Source: Acidobacteriota bacterium (GTDB lineage Bacteria; Acidobacteriota; Terriglobia; Terriglobales; Acidobacteriaceae). From it: DNA of 64,000 nt. The notes under the pieces are model-generated. The model saw only the letters and a program-made list of their open reading frames with translations, did not search any database and had not been told where the DNA came from. The stretch is taken from the NCBI GenBank assembly GCA_003225495.1, contig QIAJ01000128.1, forward strand, positions 10,674-74,673. The letters run 5' to 3'. The position numbers and the translations under genes are program-made. Of this stretch, positions 1-8,868 are shown one piece after another. Numbering within the stretch: position 1 is the first letter of the stretch; every line of letters begins with the position of its first letter.

Positions 1-113
1 TCAAACTGCTCCTTGATCTCCGCCGCCATGGCTTTAGGCAACCGCTGAAATTTCTCGTCCGCCGTCGGTGCGGGACGGCGTGGCGGTGCTAGCGAATCTA
101 TGTCGGAACTCAT
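1..113 (-). CDS. Partial hypothetical protein (N-terminus only)
   Basis: An open frame on the minus strand starts at ATG (113-111) and runs off the left edge, so only the first 37 residues are visible (MSSDIDSLAPPRRPAP...). The piece is Pro/Ala-rich, then turns amphipathic and charged (KAMAAEIKEQF). No family can be assigned from so little. No strong SD sequence is visible. It could be part of whatever disrupted the tRNA-Ser remnant just upstream. Confidence 0.45.
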   Translation of the reverse strand, partial: MSSDIDSLAPPRRPAPTADEKFQRLPKAMAAEIKEQF

Positions 114-242
114 GACTAAGATTCTACTCTGGGTCTGATAGCCCGTCTGCTAACTCCCGCAAGAACGTATAAAGCCGCTTTGGGTCGCTGTTGGATGGGA
201 ATTAACGTCTTGAGAAGAAAGCGGAAGTGGTCGTCGCTACCT

Positions 243-283
243 GATTAGCAAACCGCCGCATTCGGCCACTCTGCCACCTCTCC
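243..283 (-). pseudogene. Truncated tRNA-Ser(GCU), 5' half only
   Basis: The minus strand reads as the 5' half of a tRNA-Ser: acceptor strand GGAGAGG, D-arm GTGGCAGAGTGGCCGAATGC, then an anticodon stem and loop TTGCTAA with anticodon GCU. Similarity stops just after the anticodon loop. No T-arm, variable arm or acceptor 3' strand is found in the remaining 240 bases to the left. The acceptor strand and D-stem resemble the intact tRNA-Ser(UGA) at 49468-49557. It is either a relic of integration or deletion at the anticodon loop, or the first exon of an intron-split tRNA whose second half lies outside the window. Confidence 0.6.
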
Positions 284-422
284 GCTGCGGGAGTTTTTAG
301 TTTAACACCGAAGGTTGCGTTCGCATCCAGGCCGAGGAAGCGAACTTCTCCCGGACGGCCTTAGGAATACAGAACGCCTAGAAATCCGGTTGCTTCCGTC
401 GATGCCTCGGATATCCTAGGGC

Positions 423-1604
423 GTGCATCCTCCTTCCGAACCCAGTTCGGTTTTGATAGCGCAATCCACGGATGACAGAAATCGCCGGTGGCTGATTGTG
501 GCTGGACAGATCGCTTTTCTGCCCACCGGCATGCTGACAACGCTGCTGTGGCCGATGCTGCCGATCTTGAGCGCGCGCTGGGGGTTGACGTACGAACAAT
601 CAGGGAATCTGTTTCCCATTCAGTTCCTGGCACAACTGGCGGGCGTTCAACTTTCCGGAGTACTGCTCTCGCGAGCCGGATTTCGTTCCGCATTTCTTTC
701 TGGATTGTTGCTGATGGCGGCTGGAGTGGGCACGCTCTATCTTGGATCGCCCTGGATGGGACGTGTGTCAGTGGCGGTATACGGCCTGGGACTCGGCCTG
801 ATCATTCCAACCGACAACCTGATGATTGCAGAAGTCAGCACCGGTTCACGCTCGGCCGCGGTAAGCCTGCTGAATTTCTTCTGGGGACTGGGAGCAGTTA
901 TTTGTTCCTTGCTGGTGGCATGGGCACAAGCGCATCACTTGCTGCTAGTGCTTCTGGAATCGATTGCTGCATTTCTCTTGCTGATGGCCGTGGTAGTTCG
1001 CGGACTGCCCTTTCCCACCGCCCGAAAATCCACCGATCCACCGGTTCGATGGCGCGAGATTGCGCGCAATCCTGCTACATGGCTATTTGCCTGCGTCTTT
1101 TTTCTTTACCCTGGCACGGAGACCGCCGTCGGCGGATGGATTGGCTCTTATGCAGCAAAAATGGGTTCGCACGGAGCGAGTATCGGCGCCATGATGCCTG
1201 CGCTCTTTCTGGCCGCTCTCACTGCTGGCCGAGGAGCAGGCGGTGCGGTGCTGCATTATGTGTCCGAGCGGCAGATTCTTCGTGTGGGATATGGGATGGG
1301 AGCGGCCGGCATCGCAGTCCTGCTGTGGTTTCCGACGCTGCAAGGAGTGATCGCCAGCGCGATCATCACCGGCCTGGCGTTTGCCACTTTGTATCCTGTA
1401 ACGGTCGCGCGGCTTTCGCAGCGGTTTGGCGTAGAAGCACGGAGTGTCGGTTCGATCATGTTTTCGATCGCTGCCATTGGGCCAGCCGCCTTGCCGTGGC
1501 TGGTGGGGATCATCTCGCAGTCTGCGGGCAGCCTCCGCGCTGGACTCGTAGTGCCACTTGTCGCGACGGTAGTTCTTTTTTTGATTCACCTCAAGGATTG
1601 GTAG
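423..1604 (+). CDS. MFS transporter
   Basis: A 393-residue integral membrane protein with about twelve hydrophobic segments, the usual length for a major facilitator superfamily permease. The first helix begins near residue 23 (WLIVAGQIAFLP) and a central loop rich in Arg/Lys/Pro (around residues 200-215) separates the two six-helix halves. Spacing and the Gly-rich helix 4-5 region (YGLGLGLIIPTDN) resemble the sugar/FHS-like branch, but the substrate cannot be told. The annotated start is GTG with only a weak purine tract upstream, so the first 20 residues are uncertain. It stands alone, convergent with the diguanylate cyclase downstream. Confidence 0.8.
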   Translation: MHPPSEPSSVLIAQSTDDRNRRWLIVAGQIAFLPTGMLTTLLWPMLPILSARWGLTYEQSGNLFPIQFLAQLAGVQLSGVLLSRAGFRSAFLSGLLLMAAGVGTLYLGSPWMGRVSVAVYGLGLGLIIPTDNLMIAEVSTGSRSAAVSLLNFFWGLGAVICSLLVAWAQAHHLLLVLLESIAAFLLLMAVVVRGLPFPTARKSTDPPVRWREIARNPATWLFACVFFLYPGTETAVGGWIGSYAAKMGSHGASIGAMMPALFLAALTAGRGAGGAVLHYVSERQILRVGYGMGAAGIAVLLWFPTLQGVIASAIITGLAFATLYPVTVARLSQRFGVEARSVGSIMFSIAAIGPAALPWLVGIISQSAGSLRAGLVVPLVATVVLFLIHLKDW

Positions 1605-1638
1605 ACGCGGTTGCCGCGTCTCTATTTTTACTTTGCGA

Positions 1639-2919
1639 TTAGCTGCGAGCAGCGTTGGCGCGCTTTTTTCGCGTTACTTGCAGGGTTGTGTTCGACGCCA
1701 GTTCAACCCGGTTGCGTCCGTTGTGCTTGGCACGGTAGAGAGCTTGATCGGCGGCATGGATGACTTGCTCCGGCTGCCGGTAGCGCGTGCTCGGTTCGGC
1801 CACTCCGATGCTTACGGTGACCGACAAATCACCCGCCGGCTGCATGAGCACTGCGCCCGCTTTCTTTCTCCCCGGCTTTCTGCGCTCCGGTTCGCCCGAG
1901 CGAGCTTCGTTTCTTCGCTCTGAGCCTCGAAACCGGAATAGGGAAGTCTGAATTGTCTGACGAAGCGCATCGAGATGTTCCAATGCGTCCCTCGCGGACG
2001 CGTTGCGGAACAGGATGGCAAACTCCTCTCCTCCGCAACGAAAGGCTTGACCGCCGCCGCCCACTTCACCCAATCGTGACGCAACCATACGCAGCACCTG
2101 GTCACCGGTATCGTGCCCGTAGGTGTCGTTGAAAGTCTTGAAGTGGTCAATGTCCACGATGGCGATGGCGTATCGCTCATCGAGTGAGAGCAACGCTTCG
2201 TTGAAAGCGCGCCGCCCCCGAATGCCGGTCAGTTCGTCGTGATAAGCGAGGACGTAAGAAGTTTCAATGAGCGAGGCCGCCAGGATCAGCGCGGCAGCCG
2301 CCACATCGGCGTCCGCTGCTTTGCCGACCGGCGCGAAATCGAGCCACAGGAATACGGCTGCCAGCGACCAGAGAAAACCCGTCTCAATCGGCTTTCGCGT
2401 CTGGATGAAGCGCACCAGCAGCACCACTGCCGCAGCCAGAAAACTGACGAGCGTCCAAACAGGAAGAGTATTCGCGCTCGCCGGAGACGAAACGACGCGG
2501 CTGTTTTCCGGCCTGCACAACACCGCCACCGCTACCGATTGCAGAAACAACATCCCAAATCGGGGCGCGATGCCGGCAATAGTCAGCCCGCGCTCCCGCA
2601 TGAAGGCGAGTGCGATGTAGTTGAGCGGGATCAGCAGCGCGGCGAGAATCGCCGCTGTGCGGCCCGGTCCCGTATGGATTTTTCCGAGAGAAAAGAATTC
2701 GACGGCGCGGTGCGCCAGCAGCAGCACCACCAACGAGAACAGCACGCGGCTGGAATTAAATCGCCATGCCAGCGCCACTCCAGCAGCGAACACGGCAAAA
2801 TAGTAAAAGCCAAGCGAAGGCGCGACCCGCCCCAGCAGAGAGCTGTTGACGAGCGCCGCCGACACAGCCAGCAGCAGGCCCCCCGGCACCAGCCAAACCT
2901 TCCAGATGTTTCCCGTCAC
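1639..2919 (-). CDS. Membrane-bound diguanylate cyclase (GGDEF)
   Basis: A 426-residue protein: about seven to eight hydrophobic segments in residues 1-230, then a GGDEF domain beginning at DELTGIRGRRAF. The signature loop is CGGEEF, an active variant, preceded by VDIDHFKTFND for Mg/GTP binding, so c-di-GMP synthesis is the expected reaction. The product-inhibition I-site (RxxD just before GGEEF) is missing. A basic insertion of about 35 residues (SERRNEARSGEPERRKPG) sits between the conserved halves of the domain, which is unusual. The start is GTG with GAGG five bases upstream. The membrane segment resembles a 7TM-type sensor; the signal sensed is unknown. Confidence 0.88.
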   Translation of the reverse strand: MTGNIWKVWLVPGGLLLAVSAALVNSSLLGRVAPSLGFYYFAVFAAGVALAWRFNSSRVLFSLVVLLLAHRAVEFFSLGKIHTGPGRTAAILAALLIPLNYIALAFMRERGLTIAGIAPRFGMLFLQSVAVAVLCRPENSRVVSSPASANTLPVWTLVSFLAAAVVLLVRFIQTRKPIETGFLWSLAAVFLWLDFAPVGKAADADVAAAALILAASLIETSYVLAYHDELTGIRGRRAFNEALLSLDERYAIAIVDIDHFKTFNDTYGHDTGDQVLRMVASRLGEVGGGGQAFRCGGEEFAILFRNASARDALEHLDALRQTIQTSLFRFRGSERRNEARSGEPERRKPGRKKAGAVLMQPAGDLSVTVSIGVAEPSTRYRQPEQVIHAADQALYRAKHNGRNRVELASNTTLQVTRKKRANAARS

Positions 2920-3107
2920 TCAGACCTCGGCGCGCAGGACTGCATTCTTGTCCCAGAATACGGTACCCGGCGAGGTCGACAGGGTTAGTTTCAGGGTGCG
3001 GGCCGATCGAGCAGCCGCACCGCGTGATGCATGGTCAAATTTCCTCAAGGGACGAAATTCTCTGCAAGAGGCCCTCCTTTCTACGTTCCACATTGAAGGA
3101 GTGTCCA

Positions 3108-3590
3108 ATGCAACGAGAAAAGCAAAGAGGTTTCTCATTGATCGAATTGTTGATCGTGGTAGCCATCATTCTGATCATTGCCTCCATTGCCATTCCGAAT
3201 CTGCTCGCCGCGCGTCGGCAGGCCCATGAAGCGGCCGCCGCTGGCGCGATTCGAGCCATCAATACCGCGCAGATCTCGTATAGTTCCAACTATCCAACCG
3301 TCGGCTTCGCGAGTACGCTGGCCGCGCTCGGCGGAACGAATTGTGCGCCCCCCTCTCCCTCCAGCGCTTGCCTGATTGATAACCAGATTGCCTCGGGAAC
3401 CAAGAACGGCTACACCTTCACGTTAGCCGGAGTCAGCGGGACCCCGGCCGCCACCTACCAGATCATCGCGTCCCCGACCGTGCCTAATCAGACAGGCGTG
3501 CGGTATTTCTGTTCTTTTCCCGATGGCGTACTACGCGTTTCAATGTCACCCATCAACACATGCGACGGTAGTCTCAGTCCTCTCCAGTGA
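3108..3590 (+). CDS. Type IV prepilin-like protein (pseudopilin)
   Basis: A 160-residue protein with a classic type III signal peptide: a short charged leader ending in QRG, followed by FSLIELLIVVAIILIIASIAIPNLLAARRQA. Cleavage by PilD after Gly8 would leave N-methylated Phe with the conserved Glu5. Downstream there is a variable domain with four Cys. The ORF-track start (3024) is too long; ATG 3108 has AAGGAG seven bases upstream and puts the leader at normal length. It is similar in layout to the acidobacterial PilA-like proteins, but no pilus assembly genes are beside it, so minor pilin versus major pilin is open. Confidence 0.88.
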   Translation: MQREKQRGFSLIELLIVVAIILIIASIAIPNLLAARRQAHEAAAAGAIRAINTAQISYSSNYPTVGFASTLAALGGTNCAPPSPSSACLIDNQIASGTKNGYTFTLAGVSGTPAATYQIIASPTVPNQTGVRYFCSFPDGVLRVSMSPINTCDGSLSPLQ

Positions 3591-3643
3591 AGTGAATACC
3601 GGCCCTGCTACACAAGCCGCGGCAGTGGTAGTCTTCCCTGTTC

Positions 3644-5671
3644 ATGGCCAGAGCGCATTCCGAAATCCGAATTGCGATTGATACTGGAGGAACTTTCACC
3701 GACTGTGTGTGGGTAGAGCGCGGCGACTTGAAGACGCTGAAAGTGTTCTCGACTCCAGACGATCCCTCGCGCGCCATCGTTGAAGCACTGCGCAAAATCG
3801 GAGTGAGCGAAGAATTCACTCTTCTTCACGGAACGACTGTCGGGACAAACGCCCTGCTGCAGAGAAAGGGAGCGCGCGTAGCGCTGATCACGACTTCAGG
3901 TTTCGAGGACGCGATCGAAATCGGCCGCCAGGCGCGTCCTCGCCTCTATGACTTTTTTTTCGACCGAGTGCCTCCGTTGGTGCCGCGCGACCTGCGGTTC
4001 AGCGTAGGGGAGAGAACCGGAGCGGATGGAATAGCGCTGGAACTTCCCTCCGACGAAGAACTAGCTACCCTGCGCGCAACAGTTGAAGATGCAGAGCCCG
4101 AGGCAATTGCTATCTCTCTCCTGTTCTCATTCGCAAATCCCAAGAACGAGGAGTCGGTTGCCGCAGCCCTCGCCGGAATGGGCAAACCGCTTTCCATCTC
4201 GCACAAGATTCTGCCCGAGTTCCGCGAATATGAGCGCACCAGCACGGTCGTCGTGAATGCCTATCTCCAGCCGCTCATGCAAAACTACCTGGAAAGAATC
4301 GGGGATCGCGCCCGCAGTTTAAGCAATGCGCCGCGTAATGCGCACAAAGCGCCGCGCATCTTCGTGATGCAATCCAGCGGAGGAATTACTGCGCTTGAAG
4401 CAGCCGCCCGAGAGCCGGTGCGGACCGTGCTATCCGGACCTGCTGGCGGACTGGTCGGCGCCGCAGCCGTGGCCGTGCGCAGTGGATTTCCGCGCGTGTT
4501 GTCCTTCGATATGGGAGGCACTTCGACGGACGTCGCGCTCGTTGAGGGCGACGCGCGCCCAGGCAGCCAGGCCGAGGTGGCTGGATTCCCGGTGGGCGTG
4601 CCGATGCTCGACATTCACACTGTGGGCGCGGGAGGCGGTTCCCTGGCACGCTTCGACGCCGGGGGCGCGCTCCGCGTCGGACCCGAATCGGCTGGCGCCG
4701 ATCCCGGTCCAATCTGCTATGGCCGCGGCTTACAGCCGACAGTAACCGATGCAAATCTGATTTTGGGAAGGCTGCGGCCCGATCGCTTTCTGGGCGGCGA
4801 TTTCACCCTGGATGTCGACCGCACGCGAAGGCTTACCGCCGATTGGCTAAAGAAACAGAAGTCGCGTCTTACCCTGGAGCAATTCGCCTCCGGTGTATTG
4901 CAAGTCGTGAATGCCAAGATGGAGCGAGCGTTGCGCGTGGTTTCGATCGAGCGTGGATACGATCCCCGCGACTTCGCCCTCGTCGCCTTTGGTGGAGCAG
5001 GAGGCCTGCACGCCTGCGAACTGGCAGAAGCTCTCTCGATTCCAACCGTAATTGTTCCTGCTCATCCGGGGGCGCTGTCGGCGTTTGGAATCCTGGCCAG
5101 CGATGCCGTCAAGGACTTCTCGCGCACATTGCTTTGGAGCCTCACCGGCCAACATTCGCGCGCCGAATTAGAGAAAGAGTTTCGGAAACTCGAAGCCGCC
5201 GCCCGAAAAGAGTTTCGGGAAGAGAGGTGGGCGGGCACGTTACTCTTCGAGCGTACTCTCGACCTCCGTTATCGCGGACAGGGGTACGAATTGAACGTTC
5301 CGGCGACCGACGATTCGGCCAGGCGATTCCACCAGGAACATCAGCGCCGCTACGGATATCACCATCGCGGAAAAGACATTGAACTGGTGACGGTACGTTT
5401 GCGCGGGAGAGTAAAGGCACGAGAGATGCAGGTTGCGAAGGCTGCACCAAAGCCTCCCATATTAAGTCGAGCAAGGCCAGTTGAGATGGCGAAAGTGATT
5501 TTTCAAGGCAGAAGTGTAGCGACACCAGTCTATGAACGCTCAGATCTCAGTCCAGGGCGTTCGCTGAAAAGCCCGGCCATCATCACTGAGTACACCGCGA
5601 CGACAGTGATCCCGCCGGGAGCAAAATTCAAAGTGGATCGAGCGGGGAATTTGTTGATCACGATCAACTGA
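3644..5671 (+). CDS. Hydantoinase/oxoprolinase A-subunit family protein
   Basis: A 675-residue member of the HyuA/OplA-A family, close to the family's usual 680-700 residues. The actin-like ATP-binding folds show in DTGGTFTD near residue 13 and SFDMGGTSTD near residue 288, with GTTVGTNALLQRKG between. Known members hydrolyse hydantoins or 5-oxoproline at the expense of ATP, or carboxylate acetone, normally as a complex with a HyuB-type B subunit. No B-subunit gene is next to it: the following gene is on the opposite strand. The partner may be elsewhere, or this may be a stand-alone member with an unknown substrate. Confidence 0.88.
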   Translation: MARAHSEIRIAIDTGGTFTDCVWVERGDLKTLKVFSTPDDPSRAIVEALRKIGVSEEFTLLHGTTVGTNALLQRKGARVALITTSGFEDAIEIGRQARPRLYDFFFDRVPPLVPRDLRFSVGERTGADGIALELPSDEELATLRATVEDAEPEAIAISLLFSFANPKNEESVAAALAGMGKPLSISHKILPEFREYERTSTVVVNAYLQPLMQNYLERIGDRARSLSNAPRNAHKAPRIFVMQSSGGITALEAAAREPVRTVLSGPAGGLVGAAAVAVRSGFPRVLSFDMGGTSTDVALVEGDARPGSQAEVAGFPVGVPMLDIHTVGAGGGSLARFDAGGALRVGPESAGADPGPICYGRGLQPTVTDANLILGRLRPDRFLGGDFTLDVDRTRRLTADWLKKQKSRLTLEQFASGVLQVVNAKMERALRVVSIERGYDPRDFALVAFGGAGGLHACELAEALSIPTVIVPAHPGALSAFGILASDAVKDFSRTLLWSLTGQHSRAELEKEFRKLEAAARKEFREERWAGTLLFERTLDLRYRGQGYELNVPATDDSARRFHQEHQRRYGYHHRGKDIELVTVRLRGRVKAREMQVAKAAPKPPILSRARPVEMAKVIFQGRSVATPVYERSDLSPGRSLKSPAIITEYTATTVIPPGAKFKVDRAGNLLITIN

Positions 5672-5700
5672 GATCAGGTTCGCTTTTCGCGCAGCCGCGA

Positions 5701-6072
5701 TCAGCCTTCACTCGCAGCCGCCAGCATCCAGAATGCCAGCGCCGCCGCCGAAGACGCCGGCGCATACCAGCGTAATGAACCCGGCCGCCAGATTCCTCCA
5801 ACTCCAAAAACGATTCCGATCCTGGAAAACGTCAACCCCATTCGATACATTCTTGAGAGCAGCGGGTCGGAATGCGGGAAGCGGTGAGTTTGGGCATAGA
5901 TTATTGCCGCAATGGCAAGGGACGCGGATGCCGTTGCAAGAACAATGCCGACAAGCGAGAAGAATGACGCGACAGTTCGCGATTTGGGCTGACGAAACCA
6001 TTGCGCCCAACCGCAAATCAGAAGCACGGGCGAAACCAGATAGCCGAGCGCAGCCAGGATGATCAGTGACAT
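5701..6072 (-). CDS. Small membrane protein, unknown function
   Basis: A 123-residue protein that I do not recognise. Four hydrophobic stretches are visible (near residues 2-24, 32-60, 80-98 and 105-120), implying a small polytopic membrane protein. It contains WAQWFRQPKSRT, a basic loop expected on the cytoplasmic side. It lies 29 bp from the convergent hydantoinase gene and 32 bp downstream of the small zinc-ribbon gene on the same strand, so those two may be co-transcribed. Confidence 0.6.
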   Translation of the reverse strand: MSLIILAALGYLVSPVLLICGWAQWFRQPKSRTVASFFSLVGIVLATASASLAIAAIIYAQTHRFPHSDPLLSRMYRMGLTFSRIGIVFGVGGIWRPGSLRWYAPASSAAALAFWMLAAASEG

Positions 6073-6104
6073 TGGATGGGCTTCTCTGCGAATGAGCCCG
6101 AATT

Positions 6105-6311
6105 CTAAATCTCTTCGGCGCTATCGAGGTCGCTGGATTTCGCATCTTCGAGCGCCATGTCCTTGAGTTCGCTGGATTCAAAGACCTCGCCGCATTCCTT
6201 GCATTCGACGTATTCGGCGTCTTCGTCGCGGGACACAATCTGAACCTGAGGATGCTTGCACAGCTCCCGGCGGGTCTTGGCGGGGGACTGAGGAGGGTGG
6301 CTTGTCGTCAT
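6105..6311 (-). CDS. Small zinc-ribbon-like protein
   Basis: A 68-residue acidic protein with one CxxC knuckle (VECKECGEVFESSEL) and a CKH upstream, so a single small zinc site built from three Cys and one His is plausible. The C-terminus is strongly acidic (DLDSAEEI). No enzyme domain is present. It precedes the small membrane protein on the same strand and is transcribed away from the isc operon. Function unknown. Confidence 0.6.
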   Translation of the reverse strand: MTTSHPPQSPAKTRRELCKHPQVQIVSRDEDAEYVECKECGEVFESSELKDMALEDAKSSDLDSAEEI

Positions 6312-6509
6312 AGATTCCGGGCTTCCCCTGGCGTTCGGAGGGGCTCTTCTATTCTTGGGCCGGGAAACGGTCGTATTTTAGAACGCTCATTCAGGATGTC
6401 AAGTACCCAGCGACCAGGACCTCGTTTGCTTCAAGACCGGCGGCCGCTAAACTATTCAGTCATCGAAAGTTGCCGTCCAATTCAAGATAGGCCCGTTCCC
6501 TGATTGGCC

Positions 6510-6538
6510 TTGCGGGAAGTTTCACTGAGCGCTAAAAT
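6510..6538 (+). promoter_or_regulatory. Predicted sigma-70 promoter of iscR/isc operon
   Basis: TTGCGG at 6510-6515 and TAAAAT at 6533-6538 are separated by 17 bases, a good match to -35/-10 spacing. Transcription would start near 6545, exactly where the first operator-like repeat begins. No other convincing promoter was noticed between here and iscX. Confidence 0.6.
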
Positions 6539-6544
6539 AGAAAT

Positions 6545-6586
6545 GCGACCAAATCAGTCGGCAATCTATCCGACCTTATTGGTCGG
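6545..6586 (+). promoter_or_regulatory. Two palindromic Rrf2/IscR operator candidates
   Basis: The perfect palindrome CCGACC-TTATT-GGTCGG occupies 6570-6586. An imperfect copy of the same pattern, GCGACC-AAATC-AGTCGG, lies at 6545-6561, with centres 25 bp apart. Both sit just downstream of the predicted -10 box and just before the iscR ATG at 6596, the position expected for autorepression by an Fe-S-bound Rrf2 regulator. There is no clear SD before iscR because the operator fills that space. Confidence 0.65.
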
Positions 6587-6595
6587 CATTCGTTT

Positions 6596-7048
6596 ATGCT
6601 GAAGCTGACCAAAAAAGCTGACTACGGCCTAATGGCGATGAAGCACCTCGCCGAGCGCGCTCCCAAGGGTTCCTGCAGCGCGAAGGACGTGGCGGAGGCC
6701 TACGGAATTCCCCAGGAAGCCCTGGCGAAAATCCTGCAAAGGCTGGCGAAAGCCGGACTGCTCCGGTCGCAACACGGAATTAACGGCGGTTACATGCTGG
6801 CGCGTGATCCGAATACGATTTCGGCGTTTGAAGTAATTCAGGCGATTGACGGGCCGTTGTTCATTACGTCGTGTGTCACGGTCCGCGGTGAGTGTGACCA
6901 GACCGACCGCTGTACCATTCGCGAGCCACTGCGCAAAGTGAATGAAAGCATCGAGCAGGTGTTGAAGAGAATCAAAATTTCTCATATGCGCGAAGAGCCG
7001 GAAATCATTGAGATCAAAAAACCGGCGGAGCTGGTAACGATTGTTTAA
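6596..7048 (+). CDS. iscR: IscR, Rrf2-family Fe-S cluster-sensing regulator
   Basis: A 150-residue Rrf2-family transcription factor. Residues 1-70 form the winged helix (TKKADYGLMAMKHLAE, then the recognition helix and the wing GINGGYML). The sensing loop has Cys93, Cys100 and Cys106 (C-x6-C-x5-C), comparable to the C92/C98/C104 cluster ligands of E. coli IscR, so a [2Fe-2S] cluster is expected. It heads the isc operon and is the likely repressor acting on the palindromes directly upstream. A small hairpin (CCGGC-GTGAA-GCCGG at 7057-7071) separates it from iscS and might set the relative expression of regulator and operon. Confidence 0.92.
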   Translation: MLKLTKKADYGLMAMKHLAERAPKGSCSAKDVAEAYGIPQEALAKILQRLAKAGLLRSQHGINGGYMLARDPNTISAFEVIQAIDGPLFITSCVTVRGECDQTDRCTIREPLRKVNESIEQVLKRIKISHMREEPEIIEIKKPAELVTIV

Positions 7049-7095
7049 GAGTAGCTCCGGCGTGAAGCCGGCAATGTTTGAGGAGAACAGAAATC

Positions 7096-8385
7096 ATGAG
7101 CACGGATGTAAAGACTCCGCCCCCAGCCAGCCAGGCAACTGAGCAGCGCCCCTCCGCGAACGGAATCAAGCTGCCGATCTACATGGATAATCACGCGACC
7201 ACGCAGCTTGACCCGCGCGTGCTCGAAGAGATGCTGCCCTATTTCATGGAGAAGTTCGGCAACGCGGCCAGCCGCAATCATCCATTCGGATGGGCCGCTG
7301 AGGAAGCCGTCGAGTTGTCGCGCGAGCGCATCGCCAAGCTGATTGGGGCCACTGCGAAAGAAATTATTTTCACCTCCGGCGCAACCGAGAGCGACAACCT
7401 CGCCATTAAGGGCGTCGCCGAGATGTACCGCGAGAAGGGCAACCACATCATCACCGCGGTCACCGAGCACAAGGCCGTGCTCGATACCTGCAAGCACCTC
7501 GAGAAGGGCGGCTTCCGCGTTACCTACATGCCCGTTCAAAAGGACGGACTGGTCGATCTCGAAGACCTGAAGCGCGCAATGGACGACAAAACGATCCTGG
7601 TAACGATCATGGCCGCCAACAACGAGATCGGCGTAGTCCAGCCGCTGGCTGAAATCGGCAAACTCTGCCGCGAGCGCGGAGTGATCTTCCACACCGATGC
7701 GGTGCAGGCCATCGGCAAGATTCCCGTCGACGTCAACAAGATGAACATCGACGTCGCATCAATTACCGGACACAAGCTCTACGGTCCTAAAGGCGTGGGC
7801 GCGCTCTACGTTCGACGAAAGAATCCACGCGTACAACTGGTCCCACTCATCGACGGCGGCGGCCACGAACGCGGGATGCGTTCCGGTACGCTCAATGTTC
7901 CCGGCATTGTCGGCCTCGGCAAGGCTTGTGAAATTGCAATGCAGGACATGCCGCAGGAATCGGTCAAGATTTCCGGGCTGCGCGACCGGCTGCGCGACAA
8001 AATCATGGGCCGCCTGGACGAAACATATATCAATGGTTCGATGGAACAACGCCTTCCCGGCAACCTGAACATCAGCTTTGCCTACGTTGAAGGGGAGTCG
8101 CTGCTGATGGGAATCAACGACATCGCAGTTTCCAGCGGTTCGGCATGCACCTCCGCGACGCTGGAACCATCTTATGTATTGAAGGCTCTGGGCACGGGCG
8201 ACGACCTGGCGCACAGTTCGATCCGTTTCGGCATCGGCCGCTTTAACACCGAAGCCGAAGTCGATTACGTCGCGGATCGGGTCATCGAAACGGTCGAACG
8301 ACTGCGCGAACTTTCGCCCCTTTATGAGATGGCGAAAGAAGGCGTCGATCTGAAGAGTGTGAAGTGGGCAGGAGAAGCGCATTAA
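7096..8385 (+). CDS. iscS: Cysteine desulfurase IscS
   Basis: A class V aminotransferase-fold enzyme of 429 residues that takes sulfur from L-cysteine, via a persulfide, for Fe-S cluster assembly. The PLP-binding Lys is K227 in [11 protein letters not shown] and the catalytic Cys is C351 in [14 protein letters not shown], in the long mobile loop expected of IscS-type enzymes. Start ATG 7096 is preferred over the TTG at 7078 of the ORF track because AGGAG at 7081-7085 serves it. There is an N-terminal extension of about 25 residues before the conserved IYMDNHATT. It lies in the iscR-iscS-iscU order. Confidence 0.95.
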   Translation: MSTDVKTPPPASQATEQRPSANGIKLPIYMDNHATTQLDPRVLEEMLPYFMEKFGNAASRNHPFGWAAEEAVELSRERIAKLIGATAKEIIFTSGATESDNLAIKGVAEMYREKGNHIITAVTEHKAVLDTCKHLEKGGFRVTYMPVQKDGLVDLEDLKRAMDDKTILVTIMAANNEIGVVQPLAEIGKLCRERGVIFHTDAVQAIGKIPVDVNKMNIDVASITGHKLYGPKGVGALYVRRKNPRVQLVPLIDGGGHERGMRSGTLNVPGIVGLGKACEIAMQDMPQESVKISGLRDRLRDKIMGRLDETYINGSMEQRLPGNLNISFAYVEGESLLMGINDIAVSSGSACTSATLEPSYVLKALGTGDDLAHSSIRFGIGRFNTEAEVDYVADRVIETVERLRELSPLYEMAKEGVDLKSVKWAGEAH

Positions 8386-8434
8386 AAAATTTGTTTGAGA
8401 TTTTCAGATCCGAGATTGAAGTAAGGAGACAGCA

Positions 8435-8851
8435 ATGTCCTATAGCGATAAAGTCATTGACCACTACAACCATCCACGCAACGTGGGATCGATGGACAAG
8501 TCCAGCGCTGACGTAGGCACGGGACTGGTCGGCGCGCCCGAATGCGGCGATGTCATGAAGTTACAGATCAAGGTCAATCCTGAAACCAGCGTGATCGAAG
8601 ACGCGAAGTTCAAGACCTTCGGCTGCGGCTCGGCCATCGCATCTTCCTCCCTCGCCACTGAATGGGTGAAGGGCAAGACCATCGACGAAGCCCTGGCGAT
8701 CAAGAACACCGAGATCGTCAAGGAACTCGCGCTGCCGCCAGTGAAAATCCACTGCTCGGTGCTGGCGGAAGACGCCATTCGCGCGGCCATCGGCGACTGG
8801 AAGAAAAAGCAGGAAGCCACGAAGCCGGTAGCGGTTCAGGCCGCGCATTAA
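8435..8851 (+). CDS. iscU: IscU scaffold protein
   Basis: A 138-residue scaffold on which IscS and ferredoxin assemble [2Fe-2S] clusters. All three ligand cysteines are present: C37 in GAPECGD, C64 in FGCGSAIA and C107 in KIHCSVLAED, with the conserved Asp39. The LPPVK motif at residues 100-104, recognised by the HscA chaperone, is intact, matching the presence of hscB and hscA downstream. A GGAGA sequence precedes the ATG. The C-terminus carries a short tail beyond the usual family end. Confidence 0.95.
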   Translation: MSYSDKVIDHYNHPRNVGSMDKSSADVGTGLVGAPECGDVMKLQIKVNPETSVIEDAKFKTFGCGSAIASSSLATEWVKGKTIDEALAIKNTEIVKELALPPVKIHCSVLAEDAIRAAIGDWKKKQEATKPVAVQAAH

Positions 8852-8868
8852 ATCGGCCGTGGGTTTAC

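Noticed and set aside
488-1642. 384-residue ORF in another frame of the MFS gene
   Set aside because: Composition (Ser/Arg/His-rich) is that of a shifted frame; the MFS frame has clear membrane helices.
2239-2988. 249-residue plus-strand ORF across the diguanylate cyclase
   Set aside because: Arg/Gln/His-rich antisense shadow of the real minus-strand gene.
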